A DNA stretch of 64,000 nucleotides. Origin: Oribacterium sp. (lineage in GTDB: Bacteria; Bacillota_A; Clostridia; Lachnospirales; Lachnospiraceae). This document shows positions 7,628 to 15,728 of the stretch, one piece after another. How positions within the stretch are numbered: the first letter of the stretch is position 1; every line of letters starts with the position of its first letter. Location: contig SFND01000005.1 of assembly GCA_004554245.1 (NCBI GenBank), positions 88,879 through 152,878 of the forward strand, read 5' to 3'. The position numbers and the translations under genes were made by a program. The notes below the pieces were generated by a model. That model was not told the DNA's origin. It ran no database searches and was given only the letters and a program-made list of their open reading frames with translations.

Positions 7628-9031
7628 TTCCAGGAAGGATTTCAGGTACGTGACGGCCTTCGCCTCGTCGTCGAAGAGCGTATCCGAATACTGTGCATAC
7701 CGGAGCTTATCGCGGTACTCGGCACGGAGCGCCGGCGTATAGATCTCACTGCACTCCGGGAGGAAGCAGCCGCTCACGCGCTGGTAGCAGTTCCGCGCAC
7801 AGGCCTTCTTCCGCGCACTGCGGTCCACGAACTCGGCGAGCGACTGGTGGATCACCTGGTCCTCCGCCGGAAGATAGTAGTAGTGCTCGAAATCCGCGAA
7901 GAAGAGCTTTCGCTCCCCCTCGAAAAGCTGCACATAGAGCTCGACCGCGCTGCCCTCGGCGTGCAGCGCCCAGAAATCCCCCCTGAGATCCATCGGCTTC
8001 GGCAGTGTAAGCGCTGGCCAATGCTGGCGGCAGTCATCCGTCGCTTCGCGGGTGGCGTTTTCGTCGGCATCTGGCCAATGCAGGTGGCGATCATCCGTCG
8101 CTTCGCGGGTGTCGCTTCCGCCGGCATCTGTGTCATGCTGGCGGCGATCATCTGTCGCTTCGCGGGTGCCGTTTTCTACCGAAGCGTGCGCTGATGGAGG
8201 CATTGGCGAAAGAAACGTGAAGGAGAGGTGGACGAGCGGCGTGCTACCGTCCTGCAGGCGCTCATGCGCGCGGAGGCGGAAATCGCTGTGGGGCAGGCTG
8301 CGATAGCGAAGCAGCGGCAGCAGGTTCGGGATGTTCGCGATGTCCTCGGCGTTGTGGAGAAGGAGCGTGTCGAGCAGCGCCGGTGCCTTCGTTTTCTGCC
8401 ACTCGAAGTAAACCTCGATGAGCTCGCCGCCGGTGAAGCGATCCTCGCGGTCAATGCCGAGAAAACGCTCACAGCTTTTCAGCTTGAGATCCGGAAGGTC
8501 GAGCAGGTGCTTGAGCGGCCGGAATTTCTTGAACAGGTCGAAGCTCTCGACGGTGTCGAAGCTGTACGGCAGCCCATACTGCTCGAGCATGTGGCGGAGA
8601 AACGGGATGTCGAAGCCGTCGCCATTATAGGAAATCAGGATCTTTTTCGTGCGGAGCAGCTCGAAAAACGCCTGCAGCACCGCCGGCTCGTCCGCGACAT
8701 CCTCGCAGAAATACTGGAGGAGCGTCCAGTGACCGGCGGCTTTCGGCTCGCTACGGTCAGGCGAAGCGGTGATGTGGCTGGTCGGAGTGCTGGCGGCACT
8801 GAGTGCCGATGGAACGGAGATCTCAGCTTCGTCGGAAGAGACGGCGATGTTACTATCCTTTGCGATGGACGCATCCGCAGTGTACGTCAATATGCCGATC
8901 AGGTAGAGGCCGGCGCTGCGGGCGGAGAGACCGGTGGTCTCAATGTCAAAAAAGAGGACGTCCTCCGGGGCGCCGATCGTGTATATATCAGATGGAACAG
9001 GCTGTGTCAGAACTTTCTCGATGCAGATCAT
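7613..9031 (-). CDS. YprB-like RNase H-fold 3'-5' exonuclease with low-complexity inserts
   Basis: DEDD-type exonuclease domain of the YprB (ribonuclease H-like) family; substrate unknown. The N-terminal half has LFFDIETTGLS (acidic motif I), ISYNGDGFDIPFLRH (motif II) and LLLHNAEDIANIPNL (motif III). I take the ATG at 9031, preceded by AAGGGAAAGG, giving 472 residues; an ATG at 9049 is the alternative. Two stretches are not family-like. Residues about 47-97 are rich in Ser/Ala/Asp, and residues about 281-338 are three 19-residue tandem repeats containing TREATDD. The C-terminal region (about 345-472) is conserved-looking but unassigned. The last residues (YGV) and the TGA stop come from a GGGGTCTGACCCC palindrome. 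Confidence 0.8.
   Translation of the reverse strand: MICIEKVLTQPVPSDIYTIGAPEDVLFFDIETTGLSARSAGLYLIGILTYTADASIAKDSNIAVSSDEAEISVPSALSAASTPTSHITASPDRSEPKAAGHWTLLQYFCEDVADEPAVLQAFFELLRTKKILISYNGDGFDIPFLRHMLEQYGLPYSFDTVESFDLFKKFRPLKHLLDLPDLKLKSCERFLGIDREDRFTGGELIEVYFEWQKTKAPALLDTLLLHNAEDIANIPNLLPLLRYRSLPHSDFRLRAHERLQDGSTPLVHLSFTFLSPMPPSAHASVENGTREATDDRRQHDTDAGGSDTREATDDRHLHWPDADENATREATDDCRQHWPALTLPKPMDLRGDFWALHAEGSAVELYVQLFEGERKLFFADFEHYYYLPAEDQVIHQSLAEFVDRSARKKACARNCYQRVSGCFLPECSEIYTPALRAEYRDKLRYAQYSDTLFDDEAKAVTYLKSFLEVYGV
8017..8187. repeat. Three tandem 57-bp repeats inside the exonuclease gene
   Basis: Units start at 8017, 8074 and 8131. Each carries TC(A/C)TC(C/T)GTCGCTTCGCGGGTG, and the first two begin with GCCAATGC. 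The unit is a multiple of three, so the reading frame stays open and encodes 19-residue repeats. Confidence 0.85.
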
Positions 9032-9413
9032 GTGGACCTTTCCCTTCATACTTGGTAAACTAAAGAACGATTCAGGTGCTGGAAATGCCGGCAGGCAGAG
9101 CCGCGGTACAGCGGTGGAATGCCTGCGGTTAGCTAGAACTAACATACGCCACTACTGTAGCATCTCAGCAGACCTGCTACAAGTGTAGCGACTTGAATTT
9201 TCAAAATCAATGGTTTTAATTGACGAACACATGTTTTTGATATAACATAGAAGCAGCAAATCCGGGAAAAGGGAAATTCTGCGCAGCGGGAGGCCAAGGG
9301 GTCAGACCCACGCGTGAATTCAGTGCCCTCCTTATGCCTTTCAGAAGGGGGTCTGACCCCGGATCAGTAAGGGGTGGCCAGGGGCTGACCCCCGATGTTG
9401 AGGAGAATACAAC
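9032..9413. other. Intergenic region between the exonuclease gene and ruvA
   Basis: No gene is supported. The left part must hold the leftward exonuclease promoter. TTGACG at 9220-9225 and TATAAC at 9241-9246 point rightward to ruvA, but the 15-bp spacing is short. The right 100 bp is REP-like sequence. Confidence 0.5.
9297..9395. repeat. Diverged REP-like GGGGTCAGACCC cluster
   Basis: Three palindromic cores lie in 100 bp: GGGGTCAGACCC (9298-9309), GGGGGTCTGACCCC (9347-9360) and GGGGCTGACCCCC (about 9381-9393). The spacers are unrelated to copies A-C. Confidence 0.75.
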
Positions 9414-10046
9414 ATGATTCACTTTATACATGGAACGCTTAGCGATGTGGCCGAGGGGCTGGTGGTCGTCGAGGCGGCCGGTGTCGGCTATGGCATCCAC
9501 GTGCCGGCGTCAGTGATCGGCGCGCTGCCGCCGATCGGCGAGGACATCAAAATCTATACATACTTTTCGCTGACGCAGAACGGCGTGGATCTCTATGGCT
9601 TCCTGAGCCCGGAGGACCGTGCGATGTTCACGATGCTGCTGACGGTCAGCGGCATCGGCCCGAAGGGTGCGCTCGGCATCCTCAGTGCGCTGACACCGGA
9701 TGATCTCCGAATGGCGATCGTGACCGGCGACAGTAAGGCGATTTCACGTGCACCGGGCGTCGGGAACAAGACCGCACAGCGCGTGGTGCTCGAGCTCAAG
9801 GATAAGCTTGATGCGACCGAGGTCTTCAGCTCGGCGCTGGATCACGGTCATGGTGCTGGGGCAGTGGTGGATGCCGGTGCAGCCGCCGGTGTGTATGGTG
9901 CGCAGAAGGAAGCCGTGGAAGCCCTCGTGGCCCTCGGCTACTCGAACGTCGAGGCGAGCCGTGCCGTGAAGAAGGTCGAGCTCAGCGAAGGCATGACCGT
10001 GGATCAGATCCTGAAGGCGAGCCTGAAGAACCTGAATTTTTTATGA
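9414..10046 (+). CDS. ruvA: Holliday junction helicase subunit RuvA
   Basis: RuvA binds four-way DNA junctions and loads RuvB for branch migration. The 210-residue product has the N-terminal OB fold (MIHFIHGTLSDV to about 62). Two helix-hairpin-helix motifs follow (VSGIGPKGALGIL near 80; APGVGNKTAQRVV near 112). After an Ala/Gly/Val-rich linker (about 142-165) comes the C-terminal three-helix domain that contacts RuvB (EAVEALVALGYS). ruvB starts 11 bp downstream, so they form an operon. The start overlaps no other gene and follows TGAGGAGAATACAAC. Confidence 0.97.
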   Translation: MIHFIHGTLSDVAEGLVVVEAAGVGYGIHVPASVIGALPPIGEDIKIYTYFSLTQNGVDLYGFLSPEDRAMFTMLLTVSGIGPKGALGILSALTPDDLRMAIVTGDSKAISRAPGVGNKTAQRVVLELKDKLDATEVFSSALDHGHGAGAVVDAGAAAGVYGAQKEAVEALVALGYSNVEASRAVKKVELSEGMTVDQILKASLKNLNFL

Positions 10047-10056
10047 GGTATGAATT

Positions 10057-11067
10057 TTGGAACGTAGAGTAATCAATACAGATGAGACGGTAGAGGATCG
10101 GCAGCTGGAGCCGAAGATTCGTCCGCAGACGCTCGATGACTATATCGGCCAGAGTAAGCTGAAGGAGATGCTGAAGATCTATATTCAGGCGGCGAAGAAC
10201 CGCGGAGAGTCTCTGGATCACTGCCTGTTTTACGGCCCACCGGGACTCGGCAAGACGACCATCAGTAACATCATCGCGAATGAGCTCGGGGTGAATATCA
10301 AGGTGACCTCGGGGCCGGCGATCGAGAAGCCGGGCGAGATCGCCGCGATTCTGAACGGACTTTCTGAGGGCGATGTGCTCTTCGTCGACGAGATCCACCG
10401 CCTGAACCGTCAGGTCGAGGAGGTGCTGTACCCGGCGATGGAGGATTTCGCCATCGATATCATGCTCGGAAAGGACTCCACCGCGCGCTCGATCCGCCTG
10501 GATCTCCCGCACTTCACGCTGATCGGTGCGACGACTCGTGCAGGACTGCTGTCTGCACCGCTCCGTGACCGTTTCGGCATCATCACGAAGCTCGAGTTTT
10601 ACACCACCGAGGAGCTGATGCAGATCGTACGACGTTCCGCGAAGGTGCTGAATGTAGACATTGACGACGCCGGCGCTGAGCGTATCGCACTGCGCTCCCG
10701 CGGCACGCCGAGACTCGCGAACCGCCTGCTGAAGCGCGTACGTGACTTCGCAGATGTCCGTTTCGACGGGCGCATCACTCAGGAGGTCGCCGACATGGCG
10801 CTTGACATCCTCGACGTCGATAAGCTCGGCCTCGACCAGAACGACCGGAACTACCTCATGACCATCATCGATAAGTTCTCCGGCGGACCGGTCGGTGTCG
10901 AAACCCTGGCCGCCGCCCTCGGCGAGGACAGCGGCACCATCGAGGACGTCTACGAGCCGTACCTCCTCATGAACGGACTCATCAACCGCACCCCGCGCGG
11001 ACGTGTCGCCACCGCAAACGCCTACCGGCACTTCGGACTGCCGTACCAGGCGGCGATGGAACTGTGA
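10057..11067 (+). CDS. ruvB: Holliday junction helicase motor RuvB
   Basis: AAA+ motor that drives branch migration with RuvA. The 336-residue product begins at TTG (10057) behind TGAGGTATGAATTT. Walker A is GPPGLGKTT (near residue 58), Walker B is VLFVDEIHRL (near 108), sensor 1 is in LIGATTRAG, and the arginine-finger region is LRDRFG. The C-terminal winged helix contains TPRGRVAT. Length and motif order are those of standard RuvB. ruvC is not adjacent. Confidence 0.97.
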   Translation: MERRVINTDETVEDRQLEPKIRPQTLDDYIGQSKLKEMLKIYIQAAKNRGESLDHCLFYGPPGLGKTTISNIIANELGVNIKVTSGPAIEKPGEIAAILNGLSEGDVLFVDEIHRLNRQVEEVLYPAMEDFAIDIMLGKDSTARSIRLDLPHFTLIGATTRAGLLSAPLRDRFGIITKLEFYTTEELMQIVRRSAKVLNVDIDDAGAERIALRSRGTPRLANRLLKRVRDFADVRFDGRITQEVADMALDILDVDKLGLDQNDRNYLMTIIDKFSGGPVGVETLAAALGEDSGTIEDVYEPYLLMNGLINRTPRGRVATANAYRHFGLPYQAAMEL

Positions 11068-11097
11068 GGTTTAATACCATGAATGCTTCTTGTGGCA

Positions 11098-11186
11098 TTG
11101 ATGGCATAAATTCTGGCATAGAAATGGCATAGATGACACAATAAATGACACAAGAATGACACAGGAAATGACACAAGAAATGACAA
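11098..11186. repeat. Short tandem repeats upstream of the YfcC gene
   Basis: Three TGGCATA(A/G) units (11102-11131) lead into five AATGACA(CA) units at about 12-13-bp spacing (11132-11186). They lie 95-180 bp upstream of the transporter and could be a cluster of regulator sites. Confidence 0.6.
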
Positions 11187-11228
11187 TGAAGCATTTGAAA
11201 AAATCAAATGGCACGCGATTTCCGCTCT

Positions 11229-11237
11229 TGCTATAAT
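11229..11237 (+). promoter_or_regulatory. Extended -10 promoter for the YfcC-M20 operon
   Basis: TGCTATAAT (11229-11237) is an extended -10 element. The -35 region is weak, as is common with extended -10 promoters. It lies 44 bp before the start codon. Confidence 0.6.
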
Positions 11238-11280
11238 GTTATACAAAGAAACAATATCATAAAGAAGGGGAATATTAACT

Positions 11281-12678
11281 ATGGCAACGAAGAAAAAATT
11301 TCATGTGCCGCACAGCTTCATGATCGTGTTTTCGATCATCGTGTGTGCTGTGCTTCTGACCTGGATCATCCCGGCGGGTGAGTATGTACGTGTGGAGAAT
11401 GCAGACGGCATCAAGGTCATCGATCCGACGCAGTTCAGCTATGTCGATCGTACACCGGTGAATCCGTTCCTGATCCCGATGTATATCGTGAATGCGTTTG
11501 TAAAGCGTGTCGATATCATGCTGGTTATCCTGTTTTCGGGTGCGGCTTTCCACATGCTGACGCAGTCTGGTTCACTGCAGGCGGTGATCGCGAAGCTCGC
11601 GAAGAAGTTTTCCAACAACCTGTATGTATTTATCCCGATTCTGACGCTGATGTTCGGTCTCATCTGCACGACCCAGGGTGTCAACATGTTCATCGCGTTC
11701 GCACCGGTGATGGTTATGCTTGCACTGGCGATCGGTCTGGACTCGATCACAGGTGCAGCCATCATCCTGCTCGGTGGCGCCATCGGATTTTCGACGGGAA
11801 CGCTGAACCCGAATACGACGGTTGTAGCACAGAAGATCGCGGAGCTGCCGCTGTACTCCGGCATCGGCTACCGCTGGGTATGCTTCGCTGTGTACTATGT
11901 GATCACGAACATCTTTCTCGTGCGCTATGCACTGAAGATTCAGAAGGACCCGACGAAGAGCCCGATGTATGAGCTCGACCAGAAGAGTGAGTTCCGCACA
12001 GCCGGCGGTCTGGATGATTTCGGGACCATCGATCTGCGAAAGATCTTAAATATCGTCGCACTCGTGGTTTCACTTGCGGTCGTGATCTATGGCAGCATCA
12101 AGCTGGACTGGGATATGCCAGAGATGGCGGCGATGTTCATCTGGCTCGCCATCGTGGTCGGCATCATTTCCGGCTTCGATACGGATACGATCTGTAAGAA
12201 CTTCCTCGAGGGCTGCAAGAAGATGATGTCTGCGATGATCATTATCGGCCTCGCACAGTCCATCAGTGCCATCATGAAGGATGGTAAGATCATCGATACC
12301 GTCGTACATGCCCTCGCGGGCGGACTCGGCAGTGTGCCGACGCTTCTGCAGGCACCGGCGATGCTGATTGCGAACACCATCATCAACGTGTTCCTGACCT
12401 CCGGCTCCGGACAGGCCGCAGCGGTGATGCCGATCATGGTGCCGCTTTCCGACCTTATCGGTGTGACGAGACAGACCGCGGTGCTCGCCTTTAACTTCGG
12501 TGACGGCTTCTGTAACTACATCCTGCCGACCTCGACTGCACTCATGGGCATCATCAGTGCCTGCAACATCCCGTATGATCGCTGGATGCGCTTCATGTGG
12601 AAGATGTTTGCCATCTGGCTGGTGGTCGGTACAGTGCTGCTGGTGATCGCGCAGATCATCCACTTCGGACCGATGTAA
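11281..12678 (+). CDS. YfcC-family (ArsB/NhaD-like) membrane transporter
   Basis: Integral membrane transporter of the YfcC group, 465 residues with about twelve hydrophobic segments. The start FHVPHSFMIVFSIIVCA followed by WIIPAGEY is characteristic. LGGAIGFSTGTLNPNTT and FLTSGSGQAAAVMPIM are the paired re-entrant-loop-like segments of this superfamily. The substrate is not established for the family; amino acids, peptides or C4-dicarboxylates have been proposed. The next gene, 12 bp away, is an M20 amidohydrolase, so the pair probably imports and hydrolyses an acylated amino acid or dipeptide (inference). AAGAAGGGGAA precedes the ATG. Confidence 0.88.
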   Translation: MATKKKFHVPHSFMIVFSIIVCAVLLTWIIPAGEYVRVENADGIKVIDPTQFSYVDRTPVNPFLIPMYIVNAFVKRVDIMLVILFSGAAFHMLTQSGSLQAVIAKLAKKFSNNLYVFIPILTLMFGLICTTQGVNMFIAFAPVMVMLALAIGLDSITGAAIILLGGAIGFSTGTLNPNTTVVAQKIAELPLYSGIGYRWVCFAVYYVITNIFLVRYALKIQKDPTKSPMYELDQKSEFRTAGGLDDFGTIDLRKILNIVALVVSLAVVIYGSIKLDWDMPEMAAMFIWLAIVVGIISGFDTDTICKNFLEGCKKMMSAMIIIGLAQSISAIMKDGKIIDTVVHALAGGLGSVPTLLQAPAMLIANTIINVFLTSGSGQAAAVMPIMVPLSDLIGVTRQTAVLAFNFGDGFCNYILPTSTALMGIISACNIPYDRWMRFMWKMFAIWLVVGTVLLVIAQIIHFGPM

Positions 12679-12690
12679 GGAGAAAGTACT

Positions 12691-13866
12691 ATGAGCGATA
12701 AGAAGACTTTATTTGCTGCGATCGATGCACAGCGGGATACGCTCTGCTCGATGGCGGACCAGATTTTCGATCATCCGGAATATGATGGAGAAGAGGTGTT
12801 TGCCAGCGGACTGCTGACCGATTATCTTCGTGCACATGGCTTCGAGGTCGAGATGGGCGTCGGCGGATTCAAGACGGCGTTCCGTGCGACCTTCAAGCAT
12901 GGCGAGGGCGGTCCGAAGCTCGGCATCCTCTGCGAGTACGATGCACTTCGGAACCTCGGACATGGCTGCGGCCATCATATGCAGGGGCCGGGCTGCCTCG
13001 GTGCCGCGGTGGCACTGAAGAACATGGACGGTGCGGAGCCGTTCGAGCTCATCATCTATGGTACACCGGCCGAGGAAACGTTCGGCAGTAAGGTGCAGAT
13101 GCTGGAGCGTGGCTGCTTCCGTGAACTGGATGTCGCCTTCATGATGCATGGCGGTCCGAATACCTGCACGGATGTGAAGTGCCTCGCGCAGAAGAGCTTC
13201 AACGTGACCTTCCACGGAAAGCGCGCGCATGCCGCACTGGCACCGGAGAAGGGCAGAAGTGCCTTCGATGCCATGCTGGTCGCATTCCAGGGCGTCGAGT
13301 TCCTGCGGGAGCATGTGCCGGATGATGTGCGCATGCACTACTGCATGACCGAGCTTCCAGGCCCGTCCAATGTCGTGCCGGCGACGGCAAAGGGTGAGTT
13401 TTCACTGCGTTCCTTCTCAAAGAAAGAGCTCGAGGATATCAGTGTCCGCTTCCAGGATATCATCAAGGGCGCAGCGCTGATTGCCGGCGTCGACTATGAG
13501 ATCAAGGACGGCACCTTCTTCTTCAACAAGATTCCGGTGCTTCGTCTGAATCAGCTTCTGATGGACAATGCTGAGCTCGCGGGTGCTCCGCAGCTCGCGC
13601 CGCCACGTGAGAAGACCGGTTCGACCGATTTCGGCAATGTTATGTACGAGATTCCGGGTTCCTGCATCCGTGTCGCGTTCGTACCGGAGGGAACCGCTTC
13701 CCACTCCCAGGAGTTCGTGGACGCCGGAAAGAGCGACGCCGCGCATAACTGTGTGATCTACGGTGCAAAGAGCATCGCCGGTGCATGCTATGACCTGCTG
13801 CATACCGAGGGTCTCCTCGATGCGGTCAAGGCAGAATATGCGGAGAATAAAAAGAAATATCAGTGA
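12691..13866 (+). CDS. M20-family amidohydrolase (aminoacylase/AbgB-like)
   Basis: Metal-dependent hydrolase of the M20 peptidase family, 391 residues. Visible metal-site features are LCEYDALRNLGHGCGHHM (about 90-107) and TPAEETFGSK (near 127); the lid domain begins near 170 (VTFHGKRAHAALAPEKG). HGCGHHM resembles the AbgB and amidohydrolase subgroup rather than classic dipeptidases. It is the second gene of the YfcC operon, behind AAGGAGAAAGTACT. Likely substrates are N-acyl amino acids or dipeptides delivered by the transporter (inference). No terminator lies directly after it; the nearest is at 14,059. Confidence 0.88.
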   Translation: MSDKKTLFAAIDAQRDTLCSMADQIFDHPEYDGEEVFASGLLTDYLRAHGFEVEMGVGGFKTAFRATFKHGEGGPKLGILCEYDALRNLGHGCGHHMQGPGCLGAAVALKNMDGAEPFELIIYGTPAEETFGSKVQMLERGCFRELDVAFMMHGGPNTCTDVKCLAQKSFNVTFHGKRAHAALAPEKGRSAFDAMLVAFQGVEFLREHVPDDVRMHYCMTELPGPSNVVPATAKGEFSLRSFSKKELEDISVRFQDIIKGAALIAGVDYEIKDGTFFFNKIPVLRLNQLLMDNAELAGAPQLAPPREKTGSTDFGNVMYEIPGSCIRVAFVPEGTASHSQEFVDAGKSDAAHNCVIYGAKSIAGACYDLLHTEGLLDAVKAEYAENKKKYQ

Positions 13867-14245
13867 TTTTCGAGCGAAAATCGTGTATGATAGAAGCCGT
13901 GTGAGGCATACAGCAGAGTGGTTTGCGAATACTTCAGACAAAAGATCTCCGCAGGCAGCGATTTGGAAAGTGCATCGTGTGCGGAAATCAGACAATCGAA
14001 AAGAAATGCAGCTGCATTGATTATAGTTCAGACTATTTTCGTGCAGCCGCATACCGATGAGAGGGCTGACATGAATGTCGGCCCTCTTTTTGATTGCGTG
14101 AAAAGGCATGTGAAAATGATAGCGAAGACGAAGTGGAGCATGGAAAGATCGATGGTCGAAATCACATAAGGCGGATGGGAAACAGACATCCCATGCGGAA
14201 GCAGGGTGTCATAAAAATAAGAACCTGGAAGAGGAGGAAACATAA
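13867..14245. other. Intergenic region after the M20 gene
   Basis: No gene supported on either strand. It contains the terminator at 14,059-14,091. The remainder before the YitT gene has a ribosome binding site (AGAGGAGGAAA) but no convincing promoter boxes. Confidence 0.6.
14059..14091 (+). terminator. Terminator downstream of the YfcC-M20 operon
   Basis: GAGGGCTGACAT-GAA-TGTCGGCCCTC (14061-14086) is followed by TTTTTG. Confidence 0.88.
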
Positions 14246-15133
14246 ATGAAAACGATTTTAGTGAAGAATCAGAAGAAGTGGAGAGAAACCGGGCTTGATA
14301 TCCTGGGGGATTTCGCGGGGGCGCTGCTGCAGGCCATCGGTGTCTGGTGCTTCATCGAGCCGAGCCGCATCGCGCCGGGCGGGGTGTCGGGCATCGCACT
14401 GATGATCAACCATCTGTTCGGCTTACCGATCGGTGCACTCAGCCTCGCCATCAACATCCCACTGCTGCTGGCGTCCTGGCTGCTGCTGAATCGCGGGATG
14501 ACACTGAAGACCATCCGCACGGTCATCTGCATGAGCGTGATCCAGGACCTCGTGTCGGCGCTCTGTCCATGGCAGTACGCAGGAGACCGCCTCGTATCCT
14601 GCGCCTTCGGCGGCATCTTCGTGGACGTCGGCCTGGCACTGATCTTCATGCGAAACTCGACGAGCGGCGGTGGCGATATCCTCGCGAAGCTTCTTCAGAA
14701 GCGTTTCCCCTATATGCAGACCGGCTATGCCATCATGCTGGTGGACTTCGTGATCGTCACGGTCTCCGTGCTGGTCTTCGGTGAGATCGAAGCGGCACTG
14801 TACGGCATCATCTCCATCGTCTGCACTACCCAGTCGATGGATGCGCTTCTCTATGGACTGAACCGCGGCAGCCTGATCACGATCCACTCTGTGAAAAACG
14901 AAGAAATCGCGCATGAAATCATGGAAACCATGGACCGCGGTACTACCTTCTATAAAAGCATCGGCGGCTTCAGCGGCAAGGAATGCCTCACCCTCACCTG
15001 CGCCGTCGACCGTAAGCAGTTTCCGATCGTGAAGGAAATCATCGACCGCCACGACCCGCACGCTTTTGTCATCGTCTCCCCGACGAAGGAAACCTACGGC
15101 GAAGGCTTCATCGACGACCCACGGAAGCTTTGA
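14246..15133 (+). CDS. YitT-family membrane protein with DUF2179 domain
   Basis: Member of the YitT family, conserved Firmicutes membrane proteins of unknown function. The 295-residue product has five to six hydrophobic segments (about 20-205), with the family signatures FIEPSRIAPGGVSGIA and NSTSGGGDILAKLL. The C-terminal soluble DUF2179 domain (about 210-290) contains RGTTFYKSIGGFSGKE. The start follows GGAAGAGGAGGAAACATAA. It is monocistronic here. A second paralogue lies at 47,970. Confidence 0.93.
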   Translation: MKTILVKNQKKWRETGLDILGDFAGALLQAIGVWCFIEPSRIAPGGVSGIALMINHLFGLPIGALSLAINIPLLLASWLLLNRGMTLKTIRTVICMSVIQDLVSALCPWQYAGDRLVSCAFGGIFVDVGLALIFMRNSTSGGGDILAKLLQKRFPYMQTGYAIMLVDFVIVTVSVLVFGEIEAALYGIISIVCTTQSMDALLYGLNRGSLITIHSVKNEEIAHEIMETMDRGTTFYKSIGGFSGKECLTLTCAVDRKQFPIVKEIIDRHDPHAFVIVSPTKETYGEGFIDDPRKL

Positions 15134-15185
15134 GCGAAGTTTACAGTTCAGGCTCCGGGTCCCCCACCGCTGCCATCGCTTGCGG

Positions 15186-15215
15186 TTGCATCGCGCTTGC
15201 GGGCTATGTTATAAT
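15186..15215 (+). promoter_or_regulatory. Promoter for zapA
   Basis: TTGCAT (15186-15191) and TATAAT (15210-15215) are separated by 18 bp. An ~80-nt leader precedes zapA. Confidence 0.7.
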
Positions 15216-15303
15216 AAGTGGTCGAAAACATGGCGAACACCGTGAGGCATAGGCGCGTTCACCCGTGCTTCATGGACGTAAGAGATAGAGGAGTAACAGT
15301 TTC

Positions 15304-15723
15304 ATGGCAGGAAAGAATTCTGTAGAGGTCGTAATCAATGGCAAGATCTACCAGCTGGCGGGGAGTGAGTCCGAGAGCTATATGCATGAGGTAGCGAGCT
15401 ACCTGAACCAGAAAATTCTCGATTTTCAGAAGGAGACCATGGGCTACAACAAGCTCGATGACAGCATCAAGGCACTTCTCCTCGAGGTGAACATCTGTGA
15501 CGATCTCTTCAAGGAGCGGAAGAGAAGCCGTGACATCCAGCAGGCGCGGGATGATGCGGAGCGCGAGAGCTATGCTGCGAAGCATGACCTCGTGAATATG
15601 CAGATGAAGCTCGAGACGACCCTTCGCGAGCTCGAGAACACGCAGAAGAAGCTGGCGGAGCTCGAGGCGAAGCAGGCAGCGCAGGATGCGCGTGATCGTG
15701 CGCTTGCATCCACGAAGAAATAA
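15304..15723 (+). CDS. zapA: Cell-division protein ZapA
   Basis: ZapA cross-links FtsZ filaments at midcell. The N-terminal ~45 residues form the small ZapA head (NSVEVVINGKIYQLAGSESE, then VASYLNQKI). The rest is a long coiled coil, ending in a charged Ala/Lys-rich tail (LAELEAKQAAQDARDRA). At 139 residues it is longer than many ZapA proteins but usual for Clostridia. AGAGGAGTAACAGTTTC precedes the ATG. The U32 gene starts 5 bp downstream; zapA next to a U32 protein is a common arrangement in Firmicutes. Confidence 0.88.
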   Translation: MAGKNSVEVVINGKIYQLAGSESESYMHEVASYLNQKILDFQKETMGYNKLDDSIKALLLEVNICDDLFKERKRSRDIQQARDDAERESYAAKHDLVNMQMKLETTLRELENTQKKLAELEAKQAAQDARDRALASTKK

Positions 15724-15728
15724 AGAAA

